This document shows, one piece after another, positions 50,548 through 63,112 of a stretch of DNA of 64,000 bases; the stretch's first letter is position 1, and each line of letters opens with the position of its first letter. The position numbers and the translations under genes are program-made. Source of the DNA: Halicephalobus mephisto (lineage: Eukaryota; Nematoda; Chromadorea; Rhabditida; Panagrolaimidae); NCBI GenBank assembly GCA_009193035.1, contig SWDT01000069.1, positions 124,001-188,000 on the forward strand. The letters are read 5' to 3'. The notes beneath the pieces were generated by a model that searched no databases, was not told where the DNA came from, and saw nothing but the letters and a program-made list of their open reading frames with translations.

Positions 50548-53500
50548 ATGCCTCCGGCTCGGCGGAAACAAACCCGAAAGCCAACTTTGGATGTCTCAGA
50601 TTCGGATTCTGAGGATGATGGACGATACAAACGGTCCAACAAACGAACTCGAGCTCTACAGAATGCACAATCTGCGAATACCGAGCACATTCCCATTGGT
50701 ATTTCGCCTTCCGATGACTTTCTGACCGTAGAAGGGGAGGAGATCATGAAGATGGCTTCTGATGTCGTTGACAAGGGTGTAGTAAGTACTATTTTCCTGT
50801 TTCTGTAGTAGGCTTATTGATGGCTTCTAGAAATTGCACACTGTGAGGCTCTTTGACGCCGATGTGATGGACGGCTTTACCATGCTGATGAACTGTTCGA
50901 AGAGAGTTATCGAAGCGACGAAGCCTATGGAAGCGGGTACCAAAGTGTATACTCAGAGGGTTGACGCTCTGTACAGTGGAGTCCAGAAGACGAGTTCAGC
51001 CATGTTGAAGAAGGAGGACAAACCGAAGGAACAGAACAAAGGCAAGAAAGTTACTTTCGAAACTTGGAACGATTGGCTGGCGGAGGATGAGGGAACAGAA
51101 TCCGCTCAACCGGAAGGAATCTTCAGTGCTGATGAAGATGAAAATCAACCCACTCAGTTGAAGACCAATATGACGGTTGTGGATGATTTTCACCAGGACC
51201 AAGCGACAGCTTCTGGACCTCGGGAACTGGAACTATCTATTGATTATGGCGATGATGACCTTGGTCAAAAGATCAACAGCTTCAGCAGGAATCGATCTCT
51301 GTTAACAAAAGGGAAGCTATTAACACTGGAGCAACTGGAGATACGCTTCAAAAGAGCAGATGAAGCTGTTAGGAAGCACAACGCCATTGAAAGATGTAAA
51401 TTCGGAGCGTCTCGACAGAAGAAGGAAGTTGTTACGGAAGAAATTGCTGACTACACTCAACTGGACTTTCCGTTGTTCAGCCATGCCTTAATCGGGAAAC
51501 GGGAGAATGTTCATATTGCTCTCGATGAGGTTGCTGAGAACAACCAAGACTGCAATTTGGCCTATCTCCATAGTTATTGGAGAGAACTAGACGAAGGTTT
51601 ACCAAATATGGATCAAGAACTGGAAGACTGGAGAGCGGATGACGACGCCGAGAACATCAATCCCGATGAGGACTTGGCTCTCTCTGTGTTGGAGCATTTG
51701 CAGGGCACACTGGAGAACTCCACAGCTGCAGAACACAAACTCCCAGATGAGTTGATTGAAGTTATTGGATTGCAAAAGAAGGATCTCAAGCGAATTAGGG
51801 ATCTGAAGTTCTATGTTAATGTTTCGTTCGAACAAACTGCAAATCCTAATATTGATGAAGAGAAAATGATCGATCATCAGGAAGACCCAGAAGAAGTCGA
51901 TGTGGCTAAAAAGGAACTGAGTCGTTTGAACGAATTGGTCGTTGAACTTTACAAAGGACGGATTGAACTCCCTGAATGCTCTCAAAATCCGCAAGAGACA
52001 AGTATCCGACAAGAAATGCACCGACCTAAGTACGCTCCTTGCTTTGATGACGAGGACCGGTTCTTCAACTTTGACTTTAGAAAACATATCACAAAGGATT
52101 CTCTCAAGTTGGAGATTTCTAATGCCAGCAGAAGCTGGATAAAGTCCTTAAAGCAAGAAACTGCAATATCTCTCGGGATCTCAACAGCACTATTCAGTGC
52201 CATGCAGACAGCTTTATCGAGTTCAGGTGTTTTTTCTGAAGATCTCCAGAATGCCTTCAATATGATCCCAGATTTTGTCTTTGGAAAGCTTTTGCTGATG
52301 CATCCTGATGTCGGCACTAATTTCATGGAAGAAGCAAAGCATCTTGAGGGGTATTTGGTGCCTTTCAGGATCTCGAGGTATGCTCAATACGTTGTCAGCA
52401 GTGTTATTCACGAAGTCCAGAAGGGGAATTTGGCTATGATAGATGACATCAGAGGCAGACCTCCTTCTGCAATGCATCACAATTCCACAATTATTCCATT
52501 CAAGAAGGCTCGGTTAGATGAGGCATTCAGTAACCGTGGACCAAATGACTATCTTTATTTCTTTGCTATGGAGAGGTTTCCAACAAAGCGGTTCCAAGAA
52601 CAAGAAGTTCATCAAAATCCCGCTATTGTTCGTGAGAGTATCTTGAAGACAATTCTATCTGAGAGGAGAACCACGATAGGAAAAGACGACAATGATCCAG
52701 CAATCCTAGATGCTTTTTGGGCATTGGTGACGATAGTTGGAGTTTACGCGGAACACAAGAATGTGGATCTGACTGATGCTCCTGTTGTTGATGAACTGCC
52801 TACTTTGGATGAGGAGGAAGAGGAAGTGACACCTATGGAAGTTGATCAAGAGAGAATAATGGAATTTCTGGCTCAACAACCAGACCCAATGCAGGTTGAC
52901 TCGGAGTTCCATTTTGATGTTCCAGATATCGATGACGACCATGATTTCCACACAGCTCTGCATTCTCCTGTTGAAGGGCCTAGTTTACAGGACACAATGT
53001 CGCAGGATTTGTTTCCAGACACTGAGCCTGCAAGGAATCAACCAGAACATGTTGTGGACTTTCATGATGGTCCACTTGAAAAGAATGAACTTAATGATTC
53101 ATTTGCTCTTCTTGTTCAAGACTTTTACGCACCTGATGATGATGACAAAGTTCGTCGTCCAGCTAGCAAAATCAAGTTTGTTGAAGATGATGCTCATTAT
53201 GACGAGAATCAGACAGTGAAGAAGCCCAAAAAGAAGAGGAAAACGGCGGAGGACGATCCGAAAGCCGATGATCTCGCTTTTGCTCCAAGGGATTACATGA
53301 GCAATGTGAGCACCAGAAGAGGACGAAGCAGGAGCAAGTCCCTCGACCCTGAATATGAAGAACCCGAAACTATTGTGAGGGATATGGACGTGACTCTCCC
53401 GAAAGATCTCTTGAACTCGGTCTGCTTCAGAAGCGATGATCAACTGACTATGACGATTCCTGGATTTGGAGATCCAAATAGGATGTTTGTCCCGGCCACC

Positions 53501-54617
53501 TATCAGCCAGTGAAGAGAGCGCTTGATTCCTTTGCTATTTTCTACAGAGGCGAATACTGTCATTTACCTCCAACGGCCAAAACGAGGCAGAAGAACGACA
53601 TGATGTTCTTTGTTAAATACCACAAGGTTTTGAGGGATCTAGAAGTGGCAAAACAAACAGAGCGGTGTGGAGATGCGAACCGTGCTCCTGCTGGAGATGA
53701 GGATATGGACAATGACGTTTATTATGACGCCTGTGACGCTGTCGTTGGAAAGTTAAACGATGTAAGTATTGTTTCTGGGGAGCCTGGCTATGTGGATGAC
53801 TTTGTTGGAGAGTATGGAAACGGCGATTCATATAGTGAGATCGATCAAGAGGACGAGGACGAAGATGACTTTGATTTTGAGGCTGTTGTAAGTCATTTGG
53901 TCTTGTTAATTCCCTGATTTCTCTTTATAGGTAAAACGGTCGGTGGCTAGGGAATCTGCCAAATATCCCTTTAAACTCAAGAGAGCTATCAAGTTTATCC
54001 TCTCCAGAAGAAATCTCGACAGATGTGCTATTAGAGAGGATATTAAGGGTCTGAAGCCTCCTAACGTGATTCCGGAAGATTTCCGGACTCCTAAGAAATC
54101 AGACGGAGTCGGAGACGCAAACGTGCTTGCGGCCTCGACTCCGTCTATGCCTCTTGTCAAATCACGCAACGAAGTTCAACGGTTCGAGTATGATGATATC
54201 ATTACTCTTGATCTGGGGATTCAAGAGGAAGAAGTGGAAGAAGAAGCCTTGGAAAATATCCCTCGTGATGAAACTGATGAGACAAGGATGGAGGACTTCA
54301 AAGTACAGGGATTCCATACATTTAGAAGCGTCCTTTACTACTTGCCAAAGTACTGCTGTGCTGATACCATTGAACTCCTCTCGGCAGCCCATGTGTTTTC
54401 CATAATCTGTCACATGTCCAACGAAAATGTGAGTTTTTGGGGTTTGTAATTGATATGAAGCATTCAATTGCAGAGCTTGCATATGTCGCAAGATATGTAC
54501 GGAGAGGAAGACGTTGAAGAACGAGTTGATTACTTGATCGAGAACTTCACTGACTGGCAGTCAAGAATGATGGAGCAGGAAATGGATGATAACTTCAGAT
54601 CAAGCGATGAGGACTGA
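50548..54617 (+). CDS. condensin II kleisin subunit (CAP-H2 / KLE-2-like)
   Basis: The exons 50548-50781, 50831-53887, 53931-54428 and 54474-54617 give 1,310 residues. ATG follows TTTTTTTAG by one base. The N-terminal helices (MDGFTMLMNCSKRVIE, KVYTQRVDALYSGVQKTSSAML) match the CAP-H2 N-terminal kleisin domain, for example human KVEYLYSLVYQAL as remembered. The C-terminal part (FHTFRSVLYYLPKYCCADTIELLSAAHVFSI) fits the kleisin winged-helix region. Between them lie long acidic, probably disordered stretches and a KKPKKKRK nuclear localisation-like motif. The protein would bridge the SMC2-SMC4 heads in condensin II for chromosome compaction. It is about twice the length of human CAP-H2. It lies 263 bp upstream of the carboxylase gene in the same direction, compatible with an operon. 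Confidence 0.68.
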
Positions 54618-54880
54618 ATACCGGTTTTACGATCTCATTTTCCCATTCATTTGTTTAAATTTTAAGCACTTGTAAAAAATGAAGAAATTGTTAAGACAGA
54701 ACGTGATATTTCTTACTTGGACCGAGCTTGCATTAGGTTGAATTCGCAAACTGCGAGCCACTCTCTGCCCGGTGGCGAGCGCAGAACATTCGTCTTATGT
54801 CGAGCTGTTTACTACCAGAAAAATTTCTTTCAATTTGACACGGAACTTTTTAGTCGATTTTATTGGGTAATTTCAGAACG

Positions 54881-56569
54881 ATGCCGGTGTTGAGCCGATC
54901 TATCGCCAAGCTCTGGCAACTTCAGCCATCTCGGCTTACGTCCTCAATAGCCCACACTGTCAATGTACAGCACAGGATCGAGGATTCCAGAAATCGAGCT
55001 CTTCTTGGTGGTGGAGTCAAAAGAATCGAGGCCCAACATAAGAAGGTAAAGGTTTACCGTTTGCAACGATAGTTCATATATGAATTTTCCAGGGGAAGTT
55101 GACAGCACGTGAAAGGATCAATCTTCTGCTCGATCCAGGAACCTTCAAGGAGTATGACATGTTCATGGAGCATACTTGTACTGATTTCGGAATGGCGAAA
55201 GAGAAGTATTCAGGCGATAGCGTTATTACCGGTCATGGACAAATTAGTGGAAGAACTGTTTTTGTTTTCTCCCAAGACTTTACGGTGTTCGGTGGAAGTT
55301 TGAGCTCTGTCCACGCCAAGAAGATTGTTAAAATCATGAATGCAAGTTGATTGCTAAGCTATACATTTACTTCTTTCCTTTCAGCAAGCATTGCTCGTTG
55401 GTGCTCCTGTTATCGGATTGAATGATTCCGGAGGTGCTAGAATTCAAGAAGGAGTCGAATCCCTTGCTGGATACGCCGACATATTCCAAGCAAATGTGAT
55501 GGCTTCTGGTGTGATTCCTCAAATCTCCCTCATTATGGGTCCTTGTGCTGGTGGAGCCGTCTACTCTCCAGCTCTGACTGATTTCACATTCATGGTCAAG
55601 GACACTAGTTACTTGTTCATCACTGGTCCTGACGTTGTTAAGGCTGTCACAAATGAAGAAGTCACGCAAGAGGAACTTGGAGGAGCGAAGACGCACACTT
55701 CGACTTCTGGAGTTGCCCACGGAGCTTTTGAAAATGACGTTGATGCATTGCTGAATCTTAGAGAGCTGTTTAATTACCTTCCTCTGTCCAATAAGGATCC
55801 AGCTCCGATTAGAGCTAATGACGATGCCTGGAACAGAGATGTCCCGGCTTTGGATACTGTTGTTCCATTGGAATCCACCGCTGCGTACAACATGAAGGAC
55901 GTCATCACTGCTCTTATCGATGAAGGGGATTTCTTTGAAATCATGCCTGACTATGCTAAGAACATTGTCGTTGGATTTGGCAGAATGAACGGAAGAACTG
56001 TTGGCCTCGTTGGAAACAACCCGAAGTTCGCGGCTGGATGCTTGGATATCAACTCGTCTGTCAAGGGAGCCAGATTTGTCCGATTCTGCGATGCTTTCAA
56101 CATCCCGATCATTACTTTGGTTGATGTCCCTGGATTCCTTCCTGGAACCTCACAGGAATACGGTGGAATCATCAGACACGGAGCCAAGTTACTCTATGCC
56201 TTTGCTGAAGCCACTGTCCCGAAGATTACAGTCATCACCAGAAAGGCCTACGGTGGAGCTTACGACGTCATGGCTTCCAAGCACTTGAGAGGAGATGTCA
56301 ACTATGCTTGGCCTACAGCAGAAGTCGCCGTCATGGGAGCCAAAGGAGCTGTGAGTATTCTTTTCAGAGGTGACAAGGAATCCCAGGCCAAGAAAGAGGA
56401 AGAATACATCGAGCTCTTCAGTAATCCCTTCCCTGCTGCTGTTCGTGGATTCATCGATGATATTATTGAGCCGAGAACTACTCGTCGTCGTATTTGCGAA
56501 GACTTGAACCTGTTAGAATCAAAGAAGTTGAAGAACCCAAAGAAGAAGCATGGAAACATTCCACTTTGA
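54881..56569 (+). CDS. pccb-1: propionyl-CoA carboxylase beta subunit, mitochondrial
   Basis: The exons 54881-55045, 55093-55341 and 55385-56569 give 532 residues, near the human length. The N-terminus is basic and amphipathic, a probable mitochondrial targeting peptide. The carboxyltransferase domain is highly conserved: [94 protein letters not shown] and [17 protein letters not shown]. With the biotinylated alpha subunit it converts propionyl-CoA to methylmalonyl-CoA. Intron 2 uses a GC donor (AAT|GCAAGT); a GT donor nearby would break the conserved frame. The acceptor before the ATG is ATTTCAG. A polyadenylation signal AATAAA lies at 56680-56685. Confidence 0.96.
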
Positions 56570-57257
56570 AAGGGGTTCTGGATGATGATTAGAATAGGTG
56601 GAAATAAGATTAATGTTATGAACTCGATTTTGTAGATCAAATTGAGTATTTCTTGTTTAAAACCGAAGCATTTAAATTTAATAAAGATTAGATAGGAAAA
56701 AGGATCTCGGGACTTGTGGAGATTTTTCATGGGGAAAGGCGATGGCTGAGGAGCGAACTCTTTGTCTTATAGCATTTATCCGATCATGAGGGGTATGGAA
56801 GGAGGGACCCCTCAGATCCTTAATTGTGGTCGACTGTCTTTTTCAACTGGTTTTTTCACATTTATTTTTCAACTTGTTCCTTATTTTAGGATACTTTCTA
56901 ACTCCTTAATATTATAACAACTTCTATGATAACCTTACTCGATGAAGGATACTACTTTGAAATCTCCTATTCGAGATGTGTGGATTGACTGGACTTGTTC
57001 GTGGTCATTGGACCTACTTGGCCATTATTGCGCTAATTGATTGGATTGAGAAAGTGGATATTTGACTGATTTGAGATAAGTACATTTATTGAGCAATTGA
57101 ATACATGAGGCGTTTCCTGTTCTATACTTTCCTAGTGGCAAGAGAATAAATAAAACCTGAATAGGAATCGATTACAATTTTTTACAAATGCAGAAATCAA
57201 AGATGACCTTCCGAATGAGAGCACAATTTCTGTAGTGTCCGTTGATCGCAAATGAAG
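56570..57257. other. intergenic region between convergent genes
   Basis: Holds 3' ends only; no gene seen. A patch at about 56930-56960 (CTCGATGAAGGATACTACTTTGAAATC) resembles the carboxylase coding sequence at about 55916 (ATCGATGAAGGGGATTTCTTTGAAATC) and could be a small decayed duplicate. Confidence 0.4.
56680..56685 (+). terminator. polyadenylation signal of carboxylase gene
   Basis: Canonical AATAAA about 110 bp after the stop codon, in an AT-rich 3' flank. Confidence 0.6.
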
Positions 57258-58850
57258 TTAAGTATGAACGAATTCGAACAATTCATTCAGAAACACGTCG
57301 ATTTTGAACACTTTGAACATGGACGAAAGCAGAATGTCTTCCTTCCGTTGCGAGGCGATTTTTTCTGTTTCTCCGACTAGTCTCATCAACTCAGATACCC
57401 TCTTGATGAAGTTCTCCTGGCACATCTGGAGGTTGTAGAAGGAAAATAACTCATCATAGAGGATGTTCGTCATCCTTGAAGCGAGCTCCACCGTGATCGG
57501 GGACAACTTGGAGCTAAAGTCCTTGATGTTCCAGAGCATGAACCCGAAGGCGAACATGATCTCTATGTCCACTGGTCGTAATTGCTTCATCGGATTCAAC
57601 ATTTTTAATCCCGCGGTTTTGACCCAGGGATGACAGACGGTCTTGACTGGATTCACATTCGATTCCACAATCCCCGAAAGATCACATTCCATGGTCTCCA
57701 CCTGGAAGACATCCCCATTCTGCAGGACCATCCGGTTGTCGTCGAGGGGGCCATCGAGGACGCAGAAAGAGTCGAAAGTCCTTTCGAGGATTACAAAGTG
57801 GATCCAGAAGTTCTTGAAGAGAATAACTTTGTCGTCGATAGGCAAGTCGCAGTACCCGTGGAAGTTGGAGAGCATTGCTGCGATCCATTCTACCTCTGTT
57901 CGGTTGTTCTGGGCGAATTCATAGATGTTGAGGACGCCTTTCTCCACGAAGATCCTGGACCCAGGTTCGGCAATGTTCTGGAACTCCTCGCCCCTCTGGT
58001 AGTAGCAGCTTCTCCTGTTCTGGAGGTCCTGATAAGCGACTACCATCGTAGTGAGGATCGGGTAACTCGGAGGTAGGGTGCTCTGGTCGATGGTGTAGTT
58101 GGTCAAGGCCGTCTCTATTATCCTCCTCAAGTCCTGCCTCTGCTCTGCCGAGGAAAAGACAGAGTTGGCACTGTTTGGGATGTAGTCGTCTTCATCATCG
58201 AAACTAGGCACCGTGGATATTGTAGAGCTACTCTCAACGGAGCATCTCGAGAGTTTAGAAGGAGGAGGTTGAACGATAGTGATGTTGCCCGGATGGGGGA
58301 AAGGGTTGGATCTCTTCTGGATCTGCACGCTGTTGATTGCCCGTGACGGCAGAGAGGAGTCACTCGAAGAGGAGCTGGTGGAGGCAGAGGAAGACTGTCT
58401 AGCATGAGGAGGAATAAGGGGGGCTCTAGAGGCTTGGACTGCCGCGGGGTTCATTCCCACATTCATACACTTGGTCAGACGGCAGCTTCGACACATGCAT
58501 CTAAGGGCTAAAAAATGGATGTTCGTATATCAAAAAGTGAAAACTTACTTTTATTGATATCACAGTCATTGTCAAATCTACAGACATACTTCATCTTCCC
58601 GGCAATCGTTCGACGGAAAAAAGCGGCACATGCTCTGAAAAAAAATTGTTAAATTTTAGGGCAGTTTATAAGGACTAAAAGTGACGAAAGCGACGATCAT
58701 GATTTCGTCACCTACTGAAATCCAAAGCACTACCGAAGATCTATTTTAATGGGAATTTTGGACAGTGTCTACTCACCTGCAGGCATCGGCTCCAAAATGC
58801 TGGCCATCGGCTTTGTCGCCGCAAACAGCGCACTCCAGATCTGCTGGCAT
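57258..58850 (-). CDS. nuclear hormone receptor, nematode supplementary type
   Basis: The exons 58850-58777, 58634-58549 and 58507-57258 give 469 residues. The DNA-binding domain starts almost at the N-terminus. The first zinc finger is CAVCGDKADGQHFGADACRACAAFFRR (P-box within CRACAAFF). The second finger is CRFDNDCDINK...CMCRSCRLTKCMNVGM. A Ser/Pro-rich hinge follows, then an HNF4-like ligand-binding region with MLSNFHGYCDLPIDDKVILFKNFW as the conserved helix 3-5 block. The sequence supports a DNA-binding transcription factor; ligand and targets are unknown. Another upstream coding or UTR exon is possible because CATGCCAG at the start resembles an acceptor. The upstream 4 kb lacks genes and may be regulatory. 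Confidence 0.9.
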
Positions 58851-61800
58851 GAATGAAAAATCCCAAAAAGTGAATCGATAAATCAAATTCTGATAAGACC
58901 TGCCAATTGGGAGTAAACACGAGCTGGACCTGAATCGAGAAAATGAATCTTTTTTGACATAATAACGAAACAAGGTTATCAGTATCCGCACAAGATCAAA
59001 AAAACATCTAGATTATCACTCGGCGAATAGAAGGTCAGTTATCCTCTTAGGATAAAACATAAAACACAAAACAATTGAAACTTGATCGGTAATTGATTTA
59101 AAAGGCAAAAAGTATGTAACAAATCGGAAAAATGCTGACAACTGGTTCCCCATTGAACAGGAATGTCGAGAACTCGGAACTACTTTGTCTTTTGGACACA
59201 AAAAACAACGTTCATGAGCAGTCAAAGTTACAAGTACCACGGAAGAGAGATAAAAGAAGGAATTGGAGAAAACCTTCCTTCTATAAAGAACCTCATCTCT
59301 GTTGAGACTAATAGTGGTTTATCAAAAACAGAATGCATCGGAAAAGGAAAAACTGGTCATTCGGCGATCTTTAGCACCGATCAGCCTTTAATAGATAAGG
59401 CAATCCTTTTTTGAGCAAGGCCATCGGACTTGACAATCAATTTGCGACCGAAATAATGGGAGATCTAATAATAGTTGATTTGCCAAGGAGGACTTGATTA
59501 TTACCAAAGTTAACGAAATCGAAACGTCTTCAAAGAGAAAACAGCGTGTGGGGTTTTATAGAGAAACGAAATGCCTGCTGATTGCGGGCGTTCTGTCGTC
59601 GTTTGTGACGGGAACAAACGGGAAGACTCCGCCTTCATCGCCAGGTTATAGTTTGTGGTTCACTTCCGAGTAATAAGGATGGTTGAATTGGTGAATTTAT
59701 TACACCAGTCCAAATTAAAGGAATAAGCCTGATTCTCGAGTCAATCTCACCGCCATGACAACTTCGCATGGTTTCCATATAGCAGATTAGTTGAAAATTA
59801 CTACTTTATAACGATTTTGTTCTTTCAAAATGAAGGATTTTTCTATTTACGTTACACAAAAAAACGAAGAAATATATAAAAAGGATTGCAAATTGTGTTA
59901 GAAATAATGAAATTATATTTCGCTTCAGGGTTAAGGATGAATAACCAAATTTGGTCAGCTCATAATTCCCCTCAGGGCGTGGTAGCATTTCCGATCAAGT
60001 TCACCTGTACCGCAGTCGGCTCTCCACTCTGGCGCAGCGCGGATGCTGCGAAAGAGCAAAGCTACACTTTGTGTGCCGAACCCGTGGGAGACTACATTTT
60101 CCAGAAAGGGGCAACCATGTAGCCTATGTGTTCCCCGATTCACGTCACGATCGAACGTTCTTTGGAGTGTTTTATCCAAAACGGCTTTAATTATATTCAA
60201 AAAAGACTAATTTGAATATGGTTCGATTATTAGGATTACTTCTGAATTTAATTATTTCTGTGATTTTTATATGAAAATAGTGAGGGTTAAATGATGTCAA
60301 GGACAAAGAATCCAAGTTTCCGGGTAAATCACGCAATGGCAAAACGTTCTTTGTCCCCGAAATGTGCTAGCGATCTGGGCAAATTGTCGCTCCTTGGACA
60401 GCAAAGCAAATAGAAAGTTGGAGAGCTTGCACCAAAAGATAAGATTAATCCCTCCTCCCCGGGATTTTTCTCTTACATGGGCACTTTGTCTTCAAAGGGT
60501 ATTCAAATGATAGTGATAGGAGGTTATTAGTCCATCCCGAGGAAAATAAAACTAAAAAGGAATTTCACGTTGGAATGCAAACCCGAGAAATCCCCAAAAT
60601 TCCGTCATCAGCGGTTGGAAATGCACAATAATGACCAGCTCCAGTGAACTGCATCACCTGAGACCTGTTTCGATGCTCATTTTGGTGAAAAATGTACCGG
60701 TGCAAACTAGAATACGCGAAATCATATCAAAGACACAGTTGGTCCTAACAAGACACGACAAACACACTAGAGTCAAGTCGTTCCATCGTGATCCTGGAAT
60801 TTACGTCACTTGAATTGATTTAAACGTTCTTTGTCCGCACCTGACAAAAACAAAGTTTCTCGAGAGTGGTCTTCTCGAGTTGAGCAAAAAGTCAAATTAG
60901 TTTGCATTATTCAAGGACGTTGGATCACTGAAAATGGCCTTGTCAAAACATATTTATTGGGTCTATTTAGTTTCTGAACGAGAAATTGTTACAATTTATT
61001 TTGTTGCCAGAAACCACAGAAATGCAGAAAGAAGATTAACATCTCATGTTGGACCAAAAGTTAATTAACTGTATTAAACCGAAAATACAGACCAAACAGA
61101 AATGGAAATTTCTAATTTCGACTTGAAGGCGGTCTAAATTATGAGTCCTTCGTCTTGTTGACCTATTAGAATCTGTTTTTTTTCATCCAATGCAGAATTT
61201 GCAAACGTGGACGTCTTCCACTATCACTGAACGGAGCTGTCTCTGTGAAATGGGCAAAGAACAAAAGTACTCTGATCAACTTTAGAAAACAAGTAACGTT
61301 GAATTAGACATCAACCGAGAAACCGGGGTTTAGACACAAGTTGGTTCATTAACAAGTCGTAAATCACAGTGCCATCAGGTAGGGCTCCAAAGCGGATTTA
61401 CGGGGTGTCTATTGATAAAGACCGGAGATGAATGATAACAGGACATCAGTCATCGATTATTTACGAATCCCGGGATGTTTAAAGACAAACAGATAAAAAT
61501 GGATAAGACTGTTGATAAACAAGTTCGATATCTGATATTTCCGTTAAACTTTTTCGTTATAGATCATTCCACAAGGACGATAGAAAAAAGGCAAGTACTG
61601 ATTTCGAAAGAGTATTTGGAAGAACATCTTCCATTTTGATGTTTTTCATTTCTGATTAATTCTCTTAAAGTTGATTTCCAACTCAAGTAACTTTTTTCAA
61701 GATATTTTCTTCATTTTTGCCTCGAAGGGAATAGGAATTGAATTTTTTACATCTTTACAGTGGTCTGAGTGAACTTTATGGTGAATGGTACATTATTTAT

Positions 61801-63112
61801 TCTGCAGTATGTCATAAGAGTCTAACTTTAAACCGTTCTAAATCAGTGAATACTAAACGGGTTTTCAGTGTTCTTTGTTGTTAATACTAAAAAAGCTTGC
61901 TACTTTATTTTACACCTAAAATTACATAGAAGTAATTTCAAAAGAGAATTTATTGTTGCAAAAGTTCTCTTTATATCTCTAGTGTAGTTCCCAGACCTTG
62001 GCGTTCTGTTCTGTACCTCATTTGTGACCAATAATAAGCATGCTGGTTATCGTTCTTCCTGGTTTCCATTATGTTGTAAAAAAATTCAAAAATCACGTAG
62101 GCGAATTGTCAGCAAAAACTCATTGATTGGTTAGACTATTCATTCTTACTCAACAACTAATTAATGAATGTGGAAGGAGTTTATCCTCACAAATAGTCAA
62201 GTAAATGACTTGAACCTATTCTCCTCCGTACCTGCGAAAAGTGTAGGGGAATGCATTTAGGATATATTCAAAGTGATGAAAAGTTGAATCTACAAAAACG
62301 CCTATGGAAGTTCCTAAGAGGAATTTTAATAAAAAAAATACATTTAAAACCCACGTGACTCTAGGATTTAACGAATAGTCTTTAATTTTACAGTCTTGAT
62401 CATAAAAACCACAAGATTGTCTGAATGGAAGAAAATGAGTTATGAAAACCCATCTATTGCTCGTGAAATTAGAGTAGTTTCAGATTTGAATTTCCCGTAC
62501 TGTTTTATTGGTAGATTATTAAGCTTGCAACCTTTCCTCTCGGGCAGTAATCTCCGTTCAAAGTTCAAATGTTAGACAAGACTAGCTTTAGTACTGTAAC
62601 TTACGTCCAAGACACTTTATTTTATATCGTTTTTCCAATATAATGTTTCCACTAATGCCCATAGTAAGCCAAAGTAGTGATTTTTATCATAATCCAGATT
62701 AAATTAGACAAACAACTTTCTCTCACCTAATTTCTCCAAGTGAAATTCACCGAATTCAATTTCAAAAAGCAGTATTTGTAAATTTTGCGTATTCTTGTGT
62801 CCTTTTTTGAAATAACCGTTATCTATGTAACTTCTGAGGAACGGGACTTCCAGGCTGTATTCATTAATTAAATAAGTAACTGGTAAGGTAGTAGTTTTTT
62901 CCAGAACTCATATATCTGTCTAGAACATCGAACAAGAAACAAAAGACAATACTAATGCTCATCACGTGATTTGTGGAATTTAATTTCGTTTCAGAGCAAT
63001 CTTTGCAATTTCTGCTCAAATGATACTAATTACTTATGACAGTAAATTTTATAGACATTTTTGAAGTAGTCGAAACAATTAAATTAACAATATCCCTAAA
63101 GTCATGAAAGCG
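58851..63112. other. long gene-poor region upstream of the nuclear receptor
   Basis: 4.2 kb with no supported gene. Notable points are a G+C-richer patch at 59955-60170 with open frames on both strands, and three copies of AACGTTCTTTG (60154, 60343, 60833), two of them extended to the same 15-mer AAACGTTCTTTGTCC. The rest is AT-rich. It is likely regulatory DNA for the receptor and the 3' flank of the glycosyltransferase. Confidence 0.4.
60342..60846. promoter_or_regulatory. repeated 15-mer pair in receptor upstream region
   Basis: AAACGTTCTTTGTCC occurs at 60342-60356 and 60832-60846. A shorter match (AACGTTCTTTGG) lies at about 60154 and a related GGACAAAGAA on the same strand at 60301. 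The reverse complement contains GGACAAAG, similar to one half of an HNF4-type site. Regulatory role is inferred only from recurrence. Confidence 0.3.

Noticed and set aside
56351..56367. GTGAGT...TTTTCAG inside the carboxylase coding exon, looking like a tiny intron
   Set aside because: It is only 17 nt long, and the frame reads through as [14 protein letters not shown], matching the conserved [12 protein letters not shown] of the family.
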